A DNA stretch of 64,000 nt. It comes from Gammaproteobacteria bacterium. GTDB taxonomy: Bacteria > Pseudomonadota > Gammaproteobacteria > UBA6429 > Thiohalophilaceae. Under the pieces are notes generated by a model. It had not been told where the DNA came from, did no database searches, and was given only the letters and a program-made list of their open reading frames with translations. Positions 1 through 7,617 of the stretch are shown piece after piece. The stretch's first letter is position 1. Each line of letters begins with the position of its first letter. The translations under genes and the position numbers were made by a program. The DNA lies in the NCBI GenBank assembly GCA_029880855.1, contig JAOUNS010000012.1, positions 1 to 64,000 on the forward strand. Reading direction: 5' to 3'.

Positions 1-265
1 CGCTGTTGAGGTTATAGCCGGACCAGTTGATGGCCATGTTCTGACTGGTCTGGTTGATGGTGGTGTTGCTGCCGCTCTGGTTGATGCTGCCGGTGCCGCC
101 GACTACTTCACCGCCGACAGGAGCGGCGTGTACACAGGGCAGCACGATGAGATTGGAAACAATCAATGATAATGTTGCCGACTGTAACCAGGTACCTTTC
201 CTGATCACACGCGCATGATTGTTTACTGTTTCACCATATATCAAAGCGTTATGTTTTCCACTCAT
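1..265 (-). CDS. Filamentous haemagglutinin-type adhesin, N-terminal fragment (runs off the left edge)
   Basis: Only the first 88 codons are in the window; the gene continues beyond base 1. My translation starts MSGKHNALIYGETVNNH and has an extended N-region, a hydrophobic stretch (about residues 30-43) and a likely signal peptidase site after VHA (about residue 47). The mature part begins APVGGEVVGGTGSINQSG and continues with TTINQTSQNMAINW, which matches the start of the two-partner-secretion (TPS) domain of the FhaB/HMW family. Proteins of this family are large beta-helical exoproteins moved across the outer membrane by a TpsB/FhaC-type partner, not visible here. The start codon is preceded by GAGGGATAGGTA, which gives a usable ribosome binding site. 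A predicted c-di-GMP riboswitch lies in the leader, which fits an adhesin or biofilm matrix protein. Family assignment is confident; size and C-terminus are unknown. Confidence 0.82.
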   Translation of the reverse strand, partial: MSGKHNALIYGETVNNHARVIRKGTWLQSATLSLIVSNLIVLPCVHAAPVGGEVVGGTGSINQSGSNTTINQTSQNMAINWSGYNLNS

Positions 266-269
266 TACC

Positions 270-277
270 TATCCCTC
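270..277 (-). promoter_or_regulatory. Ribosome binding site of the adhesin, sequestrable
   Basis: The minus-strand sequence GAGGGATA lies 8 nt (from GAGG) upstream of the ATG at 265. It is complementary over 8 nt to the segment at 322-333 (read TTTATCCCTCAA on the same strand), so it could be hidden in a hairpin. Confidence 0.55.
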
Positions 278-321
278 GATAGAGAAATTATTAATCCTGC
301 CAGGCAAGATCATGTGTATTC

Positions 322-445
322 TTGAGGGATAAATTAACGCTATAGATATACAGCAATGCCACGCAAAAGCAGTGCATGTAATGAACTTCAACGGTGAGAT
401 GTGCTATGGCATGTATGGCACAACTACCTGCGTTTTATCCCTCAA
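322..445 (-). repeat. 12-bp inverted repeat in the adhesin leader (putative riboswitch expression platform)
   Basis: Bases 322-333 (TTGAGGGATAAA on the plus strand) and 434-445 (TTTATCCCTCAA) are perfect reverse complements, 100 bp apart. In the minus-strand transcript the 434-445 arm comes first, next to the riboswitch aptamer, and the 322-333 arm can pair either with it or with the ribosome binding site at 270-277. A separate perfect hairpin, CGTCAC/GTGACG, lies at 448-465 just after the aptamer. The pairing is seen in the sequence; the switching role is inferred. Confidence 0.6.
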
Positions 446-475
446 ACCGTCACCTGTAAGTGACGATGCTTTCCT

Positions 476-580
476 TGCTCTTCGGTAGTCCTGCCACAGT
501 TTGATTAACCGAGTCTTTCAGTCAAATACTGTCAGTAACTTTGCGTACCGGTAATTTCCCGGTTTGCCTTTATCGGAGCA
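476..580 (-). ncRNA. Predicted cyclic-di-GMP-I (GEMM) riboswitch aptamer
   Basis: Read on the minus strand, the region has the landmarks of the GEMM-I family in order: a closing P1 stem TGCTC/GAGCA at its two ends, the element GGCAAACC, a short ACCGG/CCGGT stem with a GAAA-type loop, the element ACGCAAAG, a second hairpin whose base is CTGACAGT paired with ACTGTGGCAG, and the closing segment ACTACCGAAG. These are the nucleotides that make the ligand pocket and the tetraloop contact in the family. The aptamer sits on the strand of the downstream adhesin fragment (start at 265), as expected for c-di-GMP control of surface adhesion. It was recognised by eye, without a covariance model; the second hairpin has a GG bulge and the first loop is 7 nt, so it may be a divergent member. 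Confidence 0.75.
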
Positions 581-953
581 TCCGGTGACTTCCAGCCACC
601 ACAACTTCTCAGAACTCTTGATTGGTTAAAATTTGAGCTAATGTTAATGGAGCCCAAAAACAGATGCAATTAATTCCTTAGTATTTAGAATTATTTTAAG
701 CTCCCGGTGTAGGAATAGTCCTACAAAACCAGCCTGTTATGCCAATTTGCGACTGATTTTTGCTTGAAGCGGGATTTTATTACAGATTCAGCGTACATGC
801 CATGCAACATCGCTACCGACTGTCAGTAACACGCGGCCTTTTATCTATACCGACAAAGACATGTGCATTTCTGCAGCATGGATGCAGGTAATCTGCATAT
901 ATATTAAGGAATAATATTTGAACCGGACTTTTAGTCGCTGTTGCCATCCGGTA
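581..953. other. Intergenic region with a palindrome and a possible promoter for the riboswitch transcript
   Basis: No plausible gene was found here. The region is AT-rich and contains the 16-bp palindrome GTAGGAATAGTCCTAC at 709-724. On the minus strand, TTGCAT and TAACAT with a 17-nt spacer, downstream of the palindrome, could form a weak promoter for the riboswitch leader. The rest shows no clear structure. Confidence 0.4.
709..724. promoter_or_regulatory. Palindromic candidate operator upstream of the riboswitch/adhesin promoter
   Basis: GTAGGA-ATAG-TCCTAC is a perfect 6+6 inverted repeat. Its TAGGA...TCCTA core resembles sites bound by NarL/LuxR-type response regulators such as RcsB and BvgA. 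The resemblance is by eye only; the regulator is unknown. Confidence 0.35.
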
Positions 954-2204
954 TTAACCGGTAAAAAGGATGCCAACCCAGGCTCCTGTCATCATGGTGG
1001 CCATCGTACCGGCCATGATGGATTTCATTCCCAATGCGGCTATTTCGGCCCGACGTTCCGGCACCATCGTCCCCATCCCGCCCAGCATGATACCCAGACT
1101 GCCAAAATTGGCAAAACCGCACATGGCGTAAATCATGATTAGTTCGCTGCGTTGTGACAAAGCCTGGGCCGGCAAGGAGACCATGTTGAGATAGGCCAGA
1201 AACTCATTGAGGATGGTCTTGGTGCCCATCAGGGCGCCCGCTGTCACGGCCTCATCCAGGGGTATCCCCATTAACCAGACCAGCGGGGCAAATACCCAAC
1301 CCAAACAACGTTGCAGGGTAATCGGTTCACCGCTGACAGTTGGTAAAAAGGCCAACAAAATATTTGCCAAGGCAACCAGCGCGACAAAGACGATTAACAT
1401 CGCAATGATATTGATGAGGAGCTTGACCCCGTCCAACGTACCACGGGTAATGGCATCCATGGAACCGGTGGCTTCACTTTGCAGTGATGCCTCGCCCGCT
1501 GTCACCGTTTCATCCCCCGGCACCATGATCTGTGCGATCAAAATAGCCGCAGGCACACTGATAACTGAAGCTGCCAGAATTTGTCCCAGGGCATCACTAC
1601 GCACGCCTGACAGAATGCCGGCGTACAACACCATCATGGTCCCGGCAATTGTCGCCATACCGGTTGTCATAAGGGAAAAAATCTCCGCCCGACTCATCCT
1701 GGCCAGATAGGGTCGAACAAATAATGGCGCCTCAATCATGCCAACAAAAATATTGGCCGCCGCTCCCAGCCCCAGGGCCCCGCCAATTCCCATACTGCGA
1801 GACAGCAGACGGGCCAGTTGGCCGACTATCCACGGCAAGATGCGCCAATAAAACAGCAGGGCTGACAAGGCACTGACCACAATGACCAGCGGCAGGGCCT
1901 GAAAGGCAAGAATAAAACTGTTAGCCGGATTTTTGACCTCGAACGGCGGCTGCCCGCCCCCGATATATCCAAATAAAAAACGCGTCCCGGCGGCCGTGGC
2001 TTCATTCAGGACCAGTACCACATGGTTGAGACCGGTAAAAACAGTCTGGATAACCGGCAGTTTCAGGAGCAACAGGGCCGTCACCAATTGTATTCCCAGA
2101 CCGATCATCACCTGTTTCCAGGAAACCCGTTGCCGGTTTTCACTTAACAGCCAGGCAATACCGATAAAAATGAAGAGACCAAACAGGCTTTGCAGCATCA
2201 GCAT
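954..2204 (-). CDS. Concentrative nucleoside transporter (CNT/NupC family)
   Basis: This is an inner-membrane protein of about 416 residues, the usual size for bacterial CNT transporters, which import nucleosides with protons or sodium. It begins with a three-helix hydrophobic block, followed by the GQPPFEVKN region, the gate-like GAAANIFVGMIEAPLFVRPY segment (CNT proteins carry a NxFxGxxEAP signature here) and, near the C-terminus, MCGFANFGSLGIMLGG, the second conserved substrate-binding segment. An upstream in-frame start at 2267 is possible, but the ATG at 2204 is preceded by GGGGG and begins directly before the first membrane helix, so it is preferred. The gene is divergent from the histidine-rich cluster at 2379 and ends shortly before the riboswitch region. 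No nucleoside catabolism gene is adjacent. Confidence 0.88.
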   Translation of the reverse strand: MLMLQSLFGLFIFIGIAWLLSENRQRVSWKQVMIGLGIQLVTALLLLKLPVIQTVFTGLNHVVLVLNEATAAGTRFLFGYIGGGQPPFEVKNPANSFILAFQALPLVIVVSALSALLFYWRILPWIVGQLARLLSRSMGIGGALGLGAAANIFVGMIEAPLFVRPYLARMSRAEIFSLMTTGMATIAGTMMVLYAGILSGVRSDALGQILAASVISVPAAILIAQIMVPGDETVTAGEASLQSEATGSMDAITRGTLDGVKLLINIIAMLIVFVALVALANILLAFLPTVSGEPITLQRCLGWVFAPLVWLMGIPLDEAVTAGALMGTKTILNEFLAYLNMVSLPAQALSQRSELIMIYAMCGFANFGSLGIMLGGMGTMVPERRAEIAALGMKSIMAGTMATMMTGAWVGILFTG

Positions 2205-2279
2205 CCCCGACCCCCGTCGTAATTTGTGGCCGGTGTGTTGATTATTTATTACCCCCGGCGCGAGCAATTATATGCAAAA

Positions 2280-2293
2280 GTTATAGCATAAAT
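2280..2293. promoter_or_regulatory. Weak Zur-like inverted repeat upstream of the histidine-rich cluster
   Basis: GTTATAGCATAAAT contains the inverted pair TTAT/ATAA and sits just upstream of the -35 element at 2299. It resembles half of a gammaproteobacterial Zur box but is imperfect. Listed because the genes downstream look like metal handlers. Confidence 0.25.
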
Positions 2294-2298
2294 GTTAC

Positions 2299-2326
2299 TT
2301 GTCATGGCTGATATGCTGCCTATAAT
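2299..2326 (+). promoter_or_regulatory. Sigma-70 promoter for the histidine-rich metal cluster
   Basis: TTGTCA (2299-2304) and a perfect TATAAT (2321-2326) are separated by 16 nt. The predicted start of transcription is about 2333, some 46 nt before the first gene of the cluster. Confidence 0.65.
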
Positions 2327-2378
2327 AGACTGAAATATCCATTAAAGTCGGTTACAGAGACAGTCGATACACTCTCCC

Positions 2379-2792
2379 ATGCACAAACTCTTCACCAGCC
2401 TGTTTCGTGATGGGGTACTCAGTTTACTGCTGCCTGCCCTGCTCCTCATACCGTTATTTGGTTTGCATTTTCATTTGCCGACAGCTCACTCTGATCAGAC
2501 ACCACATACGCATCAAGCTGAAACGCACCTTTTTCATCTGCATAAGTCTGCACATGACAATATTGATGTAGAGGAGGCGGTTGATCATGCCAATGATGGT
2601 AAAGAGGTAAATCTGGACCAGGATACCCGATATACCAAGTTATTCCAGTTTCTCTGCTGTATTGCTCTGTTCTTTTGTCTGCTCATTGTCTTGCAGTTGA
2701 GCGGCACACAGCACCACGCCCACTACTTTGTCTCGTTCAAACCTCGCTTCGAAATTTTTCGCAATCTGCTGCGCGGCCCTCCGCTTACCTGA
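2379..2792 (+). CDS. Histidine-rich membrane protein of unknown family
   Basis: This is a 137-residue protein with two predicted membrane helices (about residues 12-28 and 88-106) enclosing a loop of about 55 residues rich in His, Asp and Glu, with runs such as HFHLP, HTHQAETHLFHLHK and DHANDGK. A loop of this kind could bind Zn, Ni, Co or Cu, although this is inference. The basic C-terminal tail (FKPRFEIFRNLLRG) is probably cytoplasmic. The start lacks an obvious ribosome binding site but lies just after a good promoter. It is followed 88 bp later by a HupE/UreJ gene and a small secreted His-rich protein, so all three probably act in metal handling. I do not recognise a named family. Confidence 0.7.
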   Translation: MHKLFTSLFRDGVLSLLLPALLLIPLFGLHFHLPTAHSDQTPHTHQAETHLFHLHKSAHDNIDVEEAVDHANDGKEVNLDQDTRYTKLFQFLCCIALFFCLLIVLQLSGTQHHAHYFVSFKPRFEIFRNLLRGPPLT

Positions 2793-2880
2793 CTTAATGA
2801 CAGGTTAGTTTCAATCGGACACCGGTTTTGCCCGGTGCTCCAACGCGCAATCCTGATTATTATATTAAGGAAGCAGTTTT

Positions 2881-3669
2881 ATGTATATGAAGAAAAGTTT
2901 CTCGTTTTTACTGTTGTTATTGTTCTTTTTGGCCGGCAGTGGTTTGGTGTTCGGTCATGGGATGTCTGAAGCCGAAAAACAATCCATCCTGGATGGTGGG
3001 AACCTGAGCTATCTCTGGCTGGGTGCAACACACATGTTGACCGGTTATGACCACTTGCTGTTTGTGTTCGGTATCATATTTTTTCTGACCACGTTCAGGG
3101 ATATCGTGAAATATATTACAGCGTTTACCGTGGGGCATAGTATTACCCTGATACTCGCTACTTTTGCCGGCATGCAGATTAATTACTTTTTGATTGATGC
3201 TGTCATCGGTTTGAGTGTTTGTTATATCGCCTTTGCCAATTTGGATGGTTTCAGGAAACACTTACAGATTCAGCCACCCAATTTATTGGTAATGATTACC
3301 GGGCTGGGTTTAATCCATGGACTCGGTCTGTCCACTCGTTTGCAACAATTACCCCTCAACCATGACCAGCTGTTGTTGAATATTATCTCCTTTAACATTG
3401 GTATAGAGCTGGGCCAGGTTCTGGCATTAGCGGTAATGCTGTTGCTGTTGACCGGCTGGCGCAAAGCGGCCTCATTTCAAGCCTTCAGCAAACTTTCCAA
3501 CCAGGCGCTGATCTTTGCCGGGATATTACTGTTCAGTATGCAGATACATGGTTACTGGCATGTCACCGCCCCTGATGAATTTGGTTTCAGCTCGGATAAT
3601 CACTATCACGATCATCTGCGCATGAATGAAACACAACGTCCAGTATCAACTCACGAATCAATTGACTAA
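2881..3669 (+). CDS. HupE/UreJ family membrane protein
   Basis: The protein has 262 residues, with an N-terminal signal/anchor helix ending in VFGHGMSE and six or so further helices. It carries the HupE/UreJ signatures: an early MLTGYDHLLF motif, FTVGHSITL in the third helix and GLIHGLGLS in the fifth. Family members are associated with nickel or cobalt uptake for hydrogenase and urease, and also occur in metal-limitation clusters without those enzymes. No hydrogenase or urease gene is in the window, so a general metal transport role is more likely here. The C-terminal tail is His-rich (DNHYHDHLRMNE). The ATG is preceded by AAGGAAGCAGTTTT. The next gene starts 13 bp after the stop codon, indicating an operon. 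Confidence 0.85.
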   Translation: MYMKKSFSFLLLLLFFLAGSGLVFGHGMSEAEKQSILDGGNLSYLWLGATHMLTGYDHLLFVFGIIFFLTTFRDIVKYITAFTVGHSITLILATFAGMQINYFLIDAVIGLSVCYIAFANLDGFRKHLQIQPPNLLVMITGLGLIHGLGLSTRLQQLPLNHDQLLLNIISFNIGIELGQVLALAVMLLLLTGWRKAASFQAFSKLSNQALIFAGILLFSMQIHGYWHVTAPDEFGFSSDNHYHDHLRMNETQRPVSTHESID

Positions 3670-3682
3670 TTGGAGATTCACC

Positions 3683-4021
3683 ATGAAAACATTCTACAGC
3701 GCCCTGTTTTGCAGCATGTTGTTACTCACAACGCCGGTTATCGCCGGTCCCGGCCACGGTCACTCGCACGGTCCTATCAGCCGGGATAAAGCGGTTATCA
3801 AAGCGGAAAAACGTCTGCAGCGACTTGTTACGCAGGGTAAAGTTGATAAAAGCTGGGCAGACAAAAAGGTAAGCACAATCGAAAAGAAAACATATAATGG
3901 CAAAGAAGAATGGGTGGTTATATTTACCAACCCTGATTTGTCCGACAAATCGAAACAAACCCTGTATATGTTCTTTAAGCTGGATGGTCACTATTTGGCA
4001 ACCAACTATACCGGCAAATAA
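3683..4021 (+). CDS. Small secreted His-rich protein (DUF6488-like)
   Basis: The mature protein is about 90 residues after a signal peptide ending TPVIAG. It starts with a GPGHGHSHGP metal-binding-like stretch and continues with a compact domain containing DKSWADKK and WVVIFTNPD. I recognise it as similar to the DUF6488 proteins that often sit beside HupE-like genes, without being able to run a search. An upstream start at 3626 overlaps the previous gene and has no ribosome binding site; ATG 3683 follows TTGGAGATTCACC and opens the signal peptide, so it is preferred. A periplasmic metal-binding or metallochaperone role is inferred from composition and neighbours. Confidence 0.72.
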   Translation: MKTFYSALFCSMLLLTTPVIAGPGHGHSHGPISRDKAVIKAEKRLQRLVTQGKVDKSWADKKVSTIEKKTYNGKEEWVVIFTNPDLSDKSKQTLYMFFKLDGHYLATNYTGK

Positions 4022-4041
4022 ATCAGCTTAAACTCACAACC

Positions 4042-4063
4042 GCCGCCGGTACACTCCGGCGGC
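4042..4063. terminator. GC-rich hairpin between convergent genes
   Basis: GCCGCCGG and CCGGCGGC form an 8-bp stem around a 6-nt loop, between the stop codons of the 3683 gene and sbcB. There is no clear T tract on either strand, so termination is only suggested by position. Confidence 0.4.
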
Positions 4064-4069
4064 AATCCT

Positions 4070-5530
4070 TCAGGCGGGAATTGAATCGTGTCTTTCTGCC
4101 AGAATACGTCCGTAGGCATCGACCTCCGCCAGAATAGCCAGTTTGGCTTCATCACCGGCGCACTCGGCCCGGGCAGTATCCAGTTCTGACTGAAATATCG
4201 CAAAACTCCGATGCCCGCTTTCACCCTTGACCAGGCGTGCCTGACAGTGCTCCCGCCACTGCGCCTGTTCATCGGGGCTTAGCGTCTCGGGGAAATTACG
4301 CGCCCGATATCTGAACAACATCTCCGGCAGGCGTTTGTCCTCAAATGACCATGTCTGATTACCCAGCTCATTTGCAACGGTGTTATGGATGGTGTTCATC
4401 AAGGCTTTATCCTTGTCACCAAAAAAACCACCTGAGTAAATTTGCAAATCGGGATCAGTCACCTCCTCAAATTCCCGAGGTGCAAAGATCTCGGCGATCT
4501 TCTTCTGGATATCCTTGCGTGAGGCCAGCAGGGTCTGGCGATTTTTCTGGCAGCGCATCAGATCAATATCCAGCCGTTTTGCGGTTGCGCCGGTCAGTGT
4601 GGATGATGGCGCCAGTACCGGGCATTTATTGATCAAAAGCTGCTTTAACGCCGGACGTTCCGCGCCTTCCGGTAGATCCTCGACAGAGGTATAAAGTCGG
4701 TCGCGCAGCTTTTTGGCATTCATTTCCAGCAGGATATTCGGTTCAACAGACAGATCATAAACGATGATACTGTTTTTGTTGGTCGGGTGCGCGGCGATGG
4801 GGACCACCATGCGGGTATTGCCATGATCACTGCCATACATACCCGAGGTATGCAGGAAGGGCGTCATCTCCTTCATGTCTATATGTTTGAGCACTTCCTG
4901 TTTGCGACGCAACTTGTACAGAAAATCGAACAGCTTGGGTTGTTTGTCCTTGATGAGTTTCGCCATGGCAATCGTGGCATAAACATCGGACAACGCATCA
5001 TGGGCCTGTTCATGTCCGATACCATTTGCAACGGTCAGTTCCTCGAGTTTAAAACTGCTGCGTTCCACATCCGCCCGTTGCGGCCAGATGATCCCCTCCG
5101 GTCGCAAATCGCGACAGGCACGGACCATATCGATGATGTCCCAGCGGGTGTTACCATTTTGCCATTCCCGGGCATAGGGGTCATACAAATTGCGATACAG
5201 GGTGTTGCGGGTCACCTCGTCATCAAAACGCAGGGAATTGTAACCAACACCACAGGTTCCCGGTTGTGACAACTCGGCCAGAATCAGGGCGATAAATTCC
5301 GCTTCCGGCAGTCCTTGTTCAGCGGCCCGCTGCGGAGTTATACCGGTAATGGTGGTCGAAACGGGGTTAGGCAGGTAATCTGCAGCCGGTTTGGCGAAAA
5401 TATTCAGCGGTTCTCCAATGATATTTAACGCTTCATCGGTCCTCACTCCGGCAAACTGGACCGGCCTATCCCTGACTGGATCGATACCGAATGTTTCATA
5501 GTCATGCCAGTAAAGGGTGTTTTGCGCCAT
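4070..5530 (-). CDS. sbcB: Exodeoxyribonuclease I
   Basis: The 486-residue protein degrades single-stranded DNA from the 3' end and acts in recombination and mismatch repair. It has the DEDDh-type exonuclease domain over about residues 1-200: HDYETFGIDP near the N-terminus supplies the first Asp and Glu, GYNSLRFDDE the second conserved segment, and GHEQAHDALSDVYATIA the catalytic His and Asp. The remaining part corresponds to the SH3-like and helical domains that make the protein C-shaped around DNA, with LFRYRARNFPETLS typical of ExoI. Length matches the Escherichia coli protein (about 475). It lies last in a minus-strand run that starts with the HPF gene at 7950. Confidence 0.95.
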   Translation of the reverse strand: MAQNTLYWHDYETFGIDPVRDRPVQFAGVRTDEALNIIGEPLNIFAKPAADYLPNPVSTTITGITPQRAAEQGLPEAEFIALILAELSQPGTCGVGYNSLRFDDEVTRNTLYRNLYDPYAREWQNGNTRWDIIDMVRACRDLRPEGIIWPQRADVERSSFKLEELTVANGIGHEQAHDALSDVYATIAMAKLIKDKQPKLFDFLYKLRRKQEVLKHIDMKEMTPFLHTSGMYGSDHGNTRMVVPIAAHPTNKNSIIVYDLSVEPNILLEMNAKKLRDRLYTSVEDLPEGAERPALKQLLINKCPVLAPSSTLTGATAKRLDIDLMRCQKNRQTLLASRKDIQKKIAEIFAPREFEEVTDPDLQIYSGGFFGDKDKALMNTIHNTVANELGNQTWSFEDKRLPEMLFRYRARNFPETLSPDEQAQWREHCQARLVKGESGHRSFAIFQSELDTARAECAGDEAKLAILAEVDAYGRILAERHDSIPA

Positions 5531-5616
5531 GCTGCAACTCCGCGAACAAATTGGGCGACCATACCACAGAGTGGCCGGGAGTTATACTTCAATCAGGAAT
5601 GACGTCTGTGTACCGT

Positions 5617-6813
5617 TCAGTGTTCCTCCACACTGCTGATCAGTTCCTCATTTTCCGGTAATGCGATTGCCATATTCTGACAAGGGTCGTCTGTCACCCA
5701 TTCGAAATCAATACTAACCCTGTCACCGGCGACAGGCCGAAACAGATTGTCGGCAAAGGCAACGTGCGCCGGGTTGTCACGATAACTGTCGATAACGGTT
5801 CGGTGACAAAAACGAATCAACCATGTGTACTGATATTTGGCATCCGCTTTTACCGCACGACCGGTGACAACCTGTCGGACACCCGGGATTTGGCTGAGGT
5901 TTTTTCTGCCCTCTGCCATCATGTGATCGGCCTGAGCGGCATCTATCCCCCGGACGTTATAGATAATCAGATGTTCCACCGGTAGCCAGGCCTCACACAC
6001 AGCAAGGATCGCAGCGGAGCGTCCCGCACTGTTCGACAATTCCAGGCATGTGATCGCCTTTGTTTTGACTGCCTCGACAACATCACACATCAGTCCTCGA
6101 CCTCGGCCTTCCGCTTGCAGCACATTGCGGTGTATTTGTGCAGCCCTTGCCTCATTCAACACAGCACCGAAATTAATCAGTGCTATGCCGTCATCTATCA
6201 TTTGCCGGCATTGTTCCTTGCTGATGCCGGCATCTGCCTGAATGGATAAGGGTAGATGCACGCGGCGATTGACTTCATGAAGTTTCAGGTAGTCCGGCAA
6301 CATATCCTGTTCACGCCGGCCATACACGGTAACCGGCACGACGCGCAGAAAATCCATACCGATCACATCAACATAATCTTCCAGCACAGACATATCCGAT
6401 TTTGCAGTCAAGACCACTTCTGCCGGTACACCACAACGGTGGGCGGTAACGGTTAAATCCCTGCATAGTTGCAAATTTTCCATGTCATGCCGGGTACGAC
6501 AATCCAGCATGACGGCATTACATCCGCCATTGATCGCCGCGATCAAACTTTCATAATCAGACACCTTCTGCGCCTGCACAGCAACAGGAATGCTCGCTTC
6601 CTGCGCCGCCTGTTCAATCACAGGCAGTAACAATGACGGATCGTCACCATTCGTGGCAGCGGTATTTATCCCCAGTACGACAGGCGCACGGATTTGTTCC
6701 GCCGCCTGTAGTACGCCCTTGACGACTTCTGGACTGCCAACTTCAAACACCGCCACCGCATACTCATTATGACGGGCATGCTGCAGCATATCGGTTATGG
6801 AAATAAGCGGCAT
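5617..6813 (-). CDS. Class II aldolase-like protein fused to a Dabb domain; metal ligands missing
   Basis: The 398-residue protein has two parts. Residues 1 to about 250 follow the class II fructose-bisphosphate/tagatose-bisphosphate aldolase fold (YAVAVFEV, APVVLGIN, NAVMLDCR, IALINFGAVLNEA align with the family). Residues about 255-375 match the Dabb (stress-responsive alpha-beta barrel) domain, including IPGVRQVVTGR and NPAHVAFADNLFRP. At the positions where active aldolases have the catalytic Asp and the zinc-binding His pair (LHLDHG), this protein has Q82 and K83; the GTSHG histidine is replaced in VTVYG (Y164), and the LHGASG histidine in IQADAG (Q192). All three zinc ligands and the catalytic acid are therefore changed, so normal aldolase activity is unlikely. 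The start follows AAAGGCA. It lies between BI-1 and sbcB genes in the same orientation. Function unknown. Confidence 0.8.
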   Translation of the reverse strand: MPLISITDMLQHARHNEYAVAVFEVGSPEVVKGVLQAAEQIRAPVVLGINTAATNGDDPSLLLPVIEQAAQEASIPVAVQAQKVSDYESLIAAINGGCNAVMLDCRTRHDMENLQLCRDLTVTAHRCGVPAEVVLTAKSDMSVLEDYVDVIGMDFLRVVPVTVYGRREQDMLPDYLKLHEVNRRVHLPLSIQADAGISKEQCRQMIDDGIALINFGAVLNEARAAQIHRNVLQAEGRGRGLMCDVVEAVKTKAITCLELSNSAGRSAAILAVCEAWLPVEHLIIYNVRGIDAAQADHMMAEGRKNLSQIPGVRQVVTGRAVKADAKYQYTWLIRFCHRTVIDSYRDNPAHVAFADNLFRPVAGDRVSIDFEWVTDDPCQNMAIALPENEELISSVEEH

Positions 6814-6868
6814 AATAGATTGCCTTTTCTGTGTGTCAGTTGATTCGTCGATTGATTACGGCAAGGTC

Positions 6869-7540
6869 CTAATCATCTCCCCCCAATACACCCAGCAGAT
6901 GCAACAAGCTGGTAAACAGATTGAAGATCGCCACATACAAACTGACTGTTGCCATGATGTAGTTGGTTTCACCACCGTGGATTAGATTGCTGGTTTCGTA
7001 CAGGATCAAACCGGCCATCAGCAGAATAAACATGGCGGAGACAGCCAGTGACAACCCCGGCATTTGCAGGAATACCGCACCAAGCCCGGCCAGGAAGGCC
7101 ACCAGGATCCCCACCATCAGGAAACCGCCCATAAAGCTGAAGTCCTTGCGTGAGGTCAGTGCATACATCGACAGGCCAAGGAAGATCGCACCGGTACCGC
7201 CCATGGCAGTCATCACTATCTGCGCGCCATTACTCATGGCCAGATATTTATTCAGGATCGGTCCAAGGGTGTAGCCAAGAAAGCCGGTCAGGGCAAAGAC
7301 GAAGACCAGACCCAGAGCCTGTTCACGGAACCGGTAGGTTAAATACAGCAGGCCGAAATAACCCACCAACGTGAGTAATATGCCCGGATGCGGCAAATTC
7401 ATGACCATTGAGATACCCGCTGTGACGGCACTGAATATCAGCGTCATGGCCAGCAGTGAATAAGTATTTCGTATGACTTTGTTCGTCTCAAGTACAGCCG
7501 TCCGGCTGCGTTCGAACACGGAATTGACTGGTGTATTCAT
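6869..7540 (-). CDS. Bax inhibitor-1/YccA family membrane protein
   Basis: This is a 223-residue protein with seven predicted membrane helices, the pattern of the BI-1/YccA/YbhL (UPF0005) family. Family landmarks are NTYSLLAMTLIFSA in the first helix, GFLGYTLGPILNKYL in the middle, LILYETSNLIHGGETNYI before the last helices and the final LYVAIFNLFTSLLHLLG. Bacterial members include YccA, which modulates the FtsH protease, and BsYetJ, a pH-sensitive calcium leak channel; which role applies here is not clear. The start at 7540 follows CGGAGATAATTCC and is preferred over an upstream in-frame start at 7606. It sits 77 bp after the HPF gene and 55 bp before the aldolase-like gene. Confidence 0.88.
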   Translation of the reverse strand: MNTPVNSVFERSRTAVLETNKVIRNTYSLLAMTLIFSAVTAGISMVMNLPHPGILLTLVGYFGLLYLTYRFREQALGLVFVFALTGFLGYTLGPILNKYLAMSNGAQIVMTAMGGTGAIFLGLSMYALTSRKDFSFMGGFLMVGILVAFLAGLGAVFLQMPGLSLAVSAMFILLMAGLILYETSNLIHGGETNYIMATVSLYVAIFNLFTSLLHLLGVLGGDD

Positions 7541-7617
7541 GGAATTATCTCCGTCGTAAAAAACTGGTGTGTTAGAGTGAAAAATGGCATCCCTGCCGCA
7601 AGGCACAGCTCTCAGGG

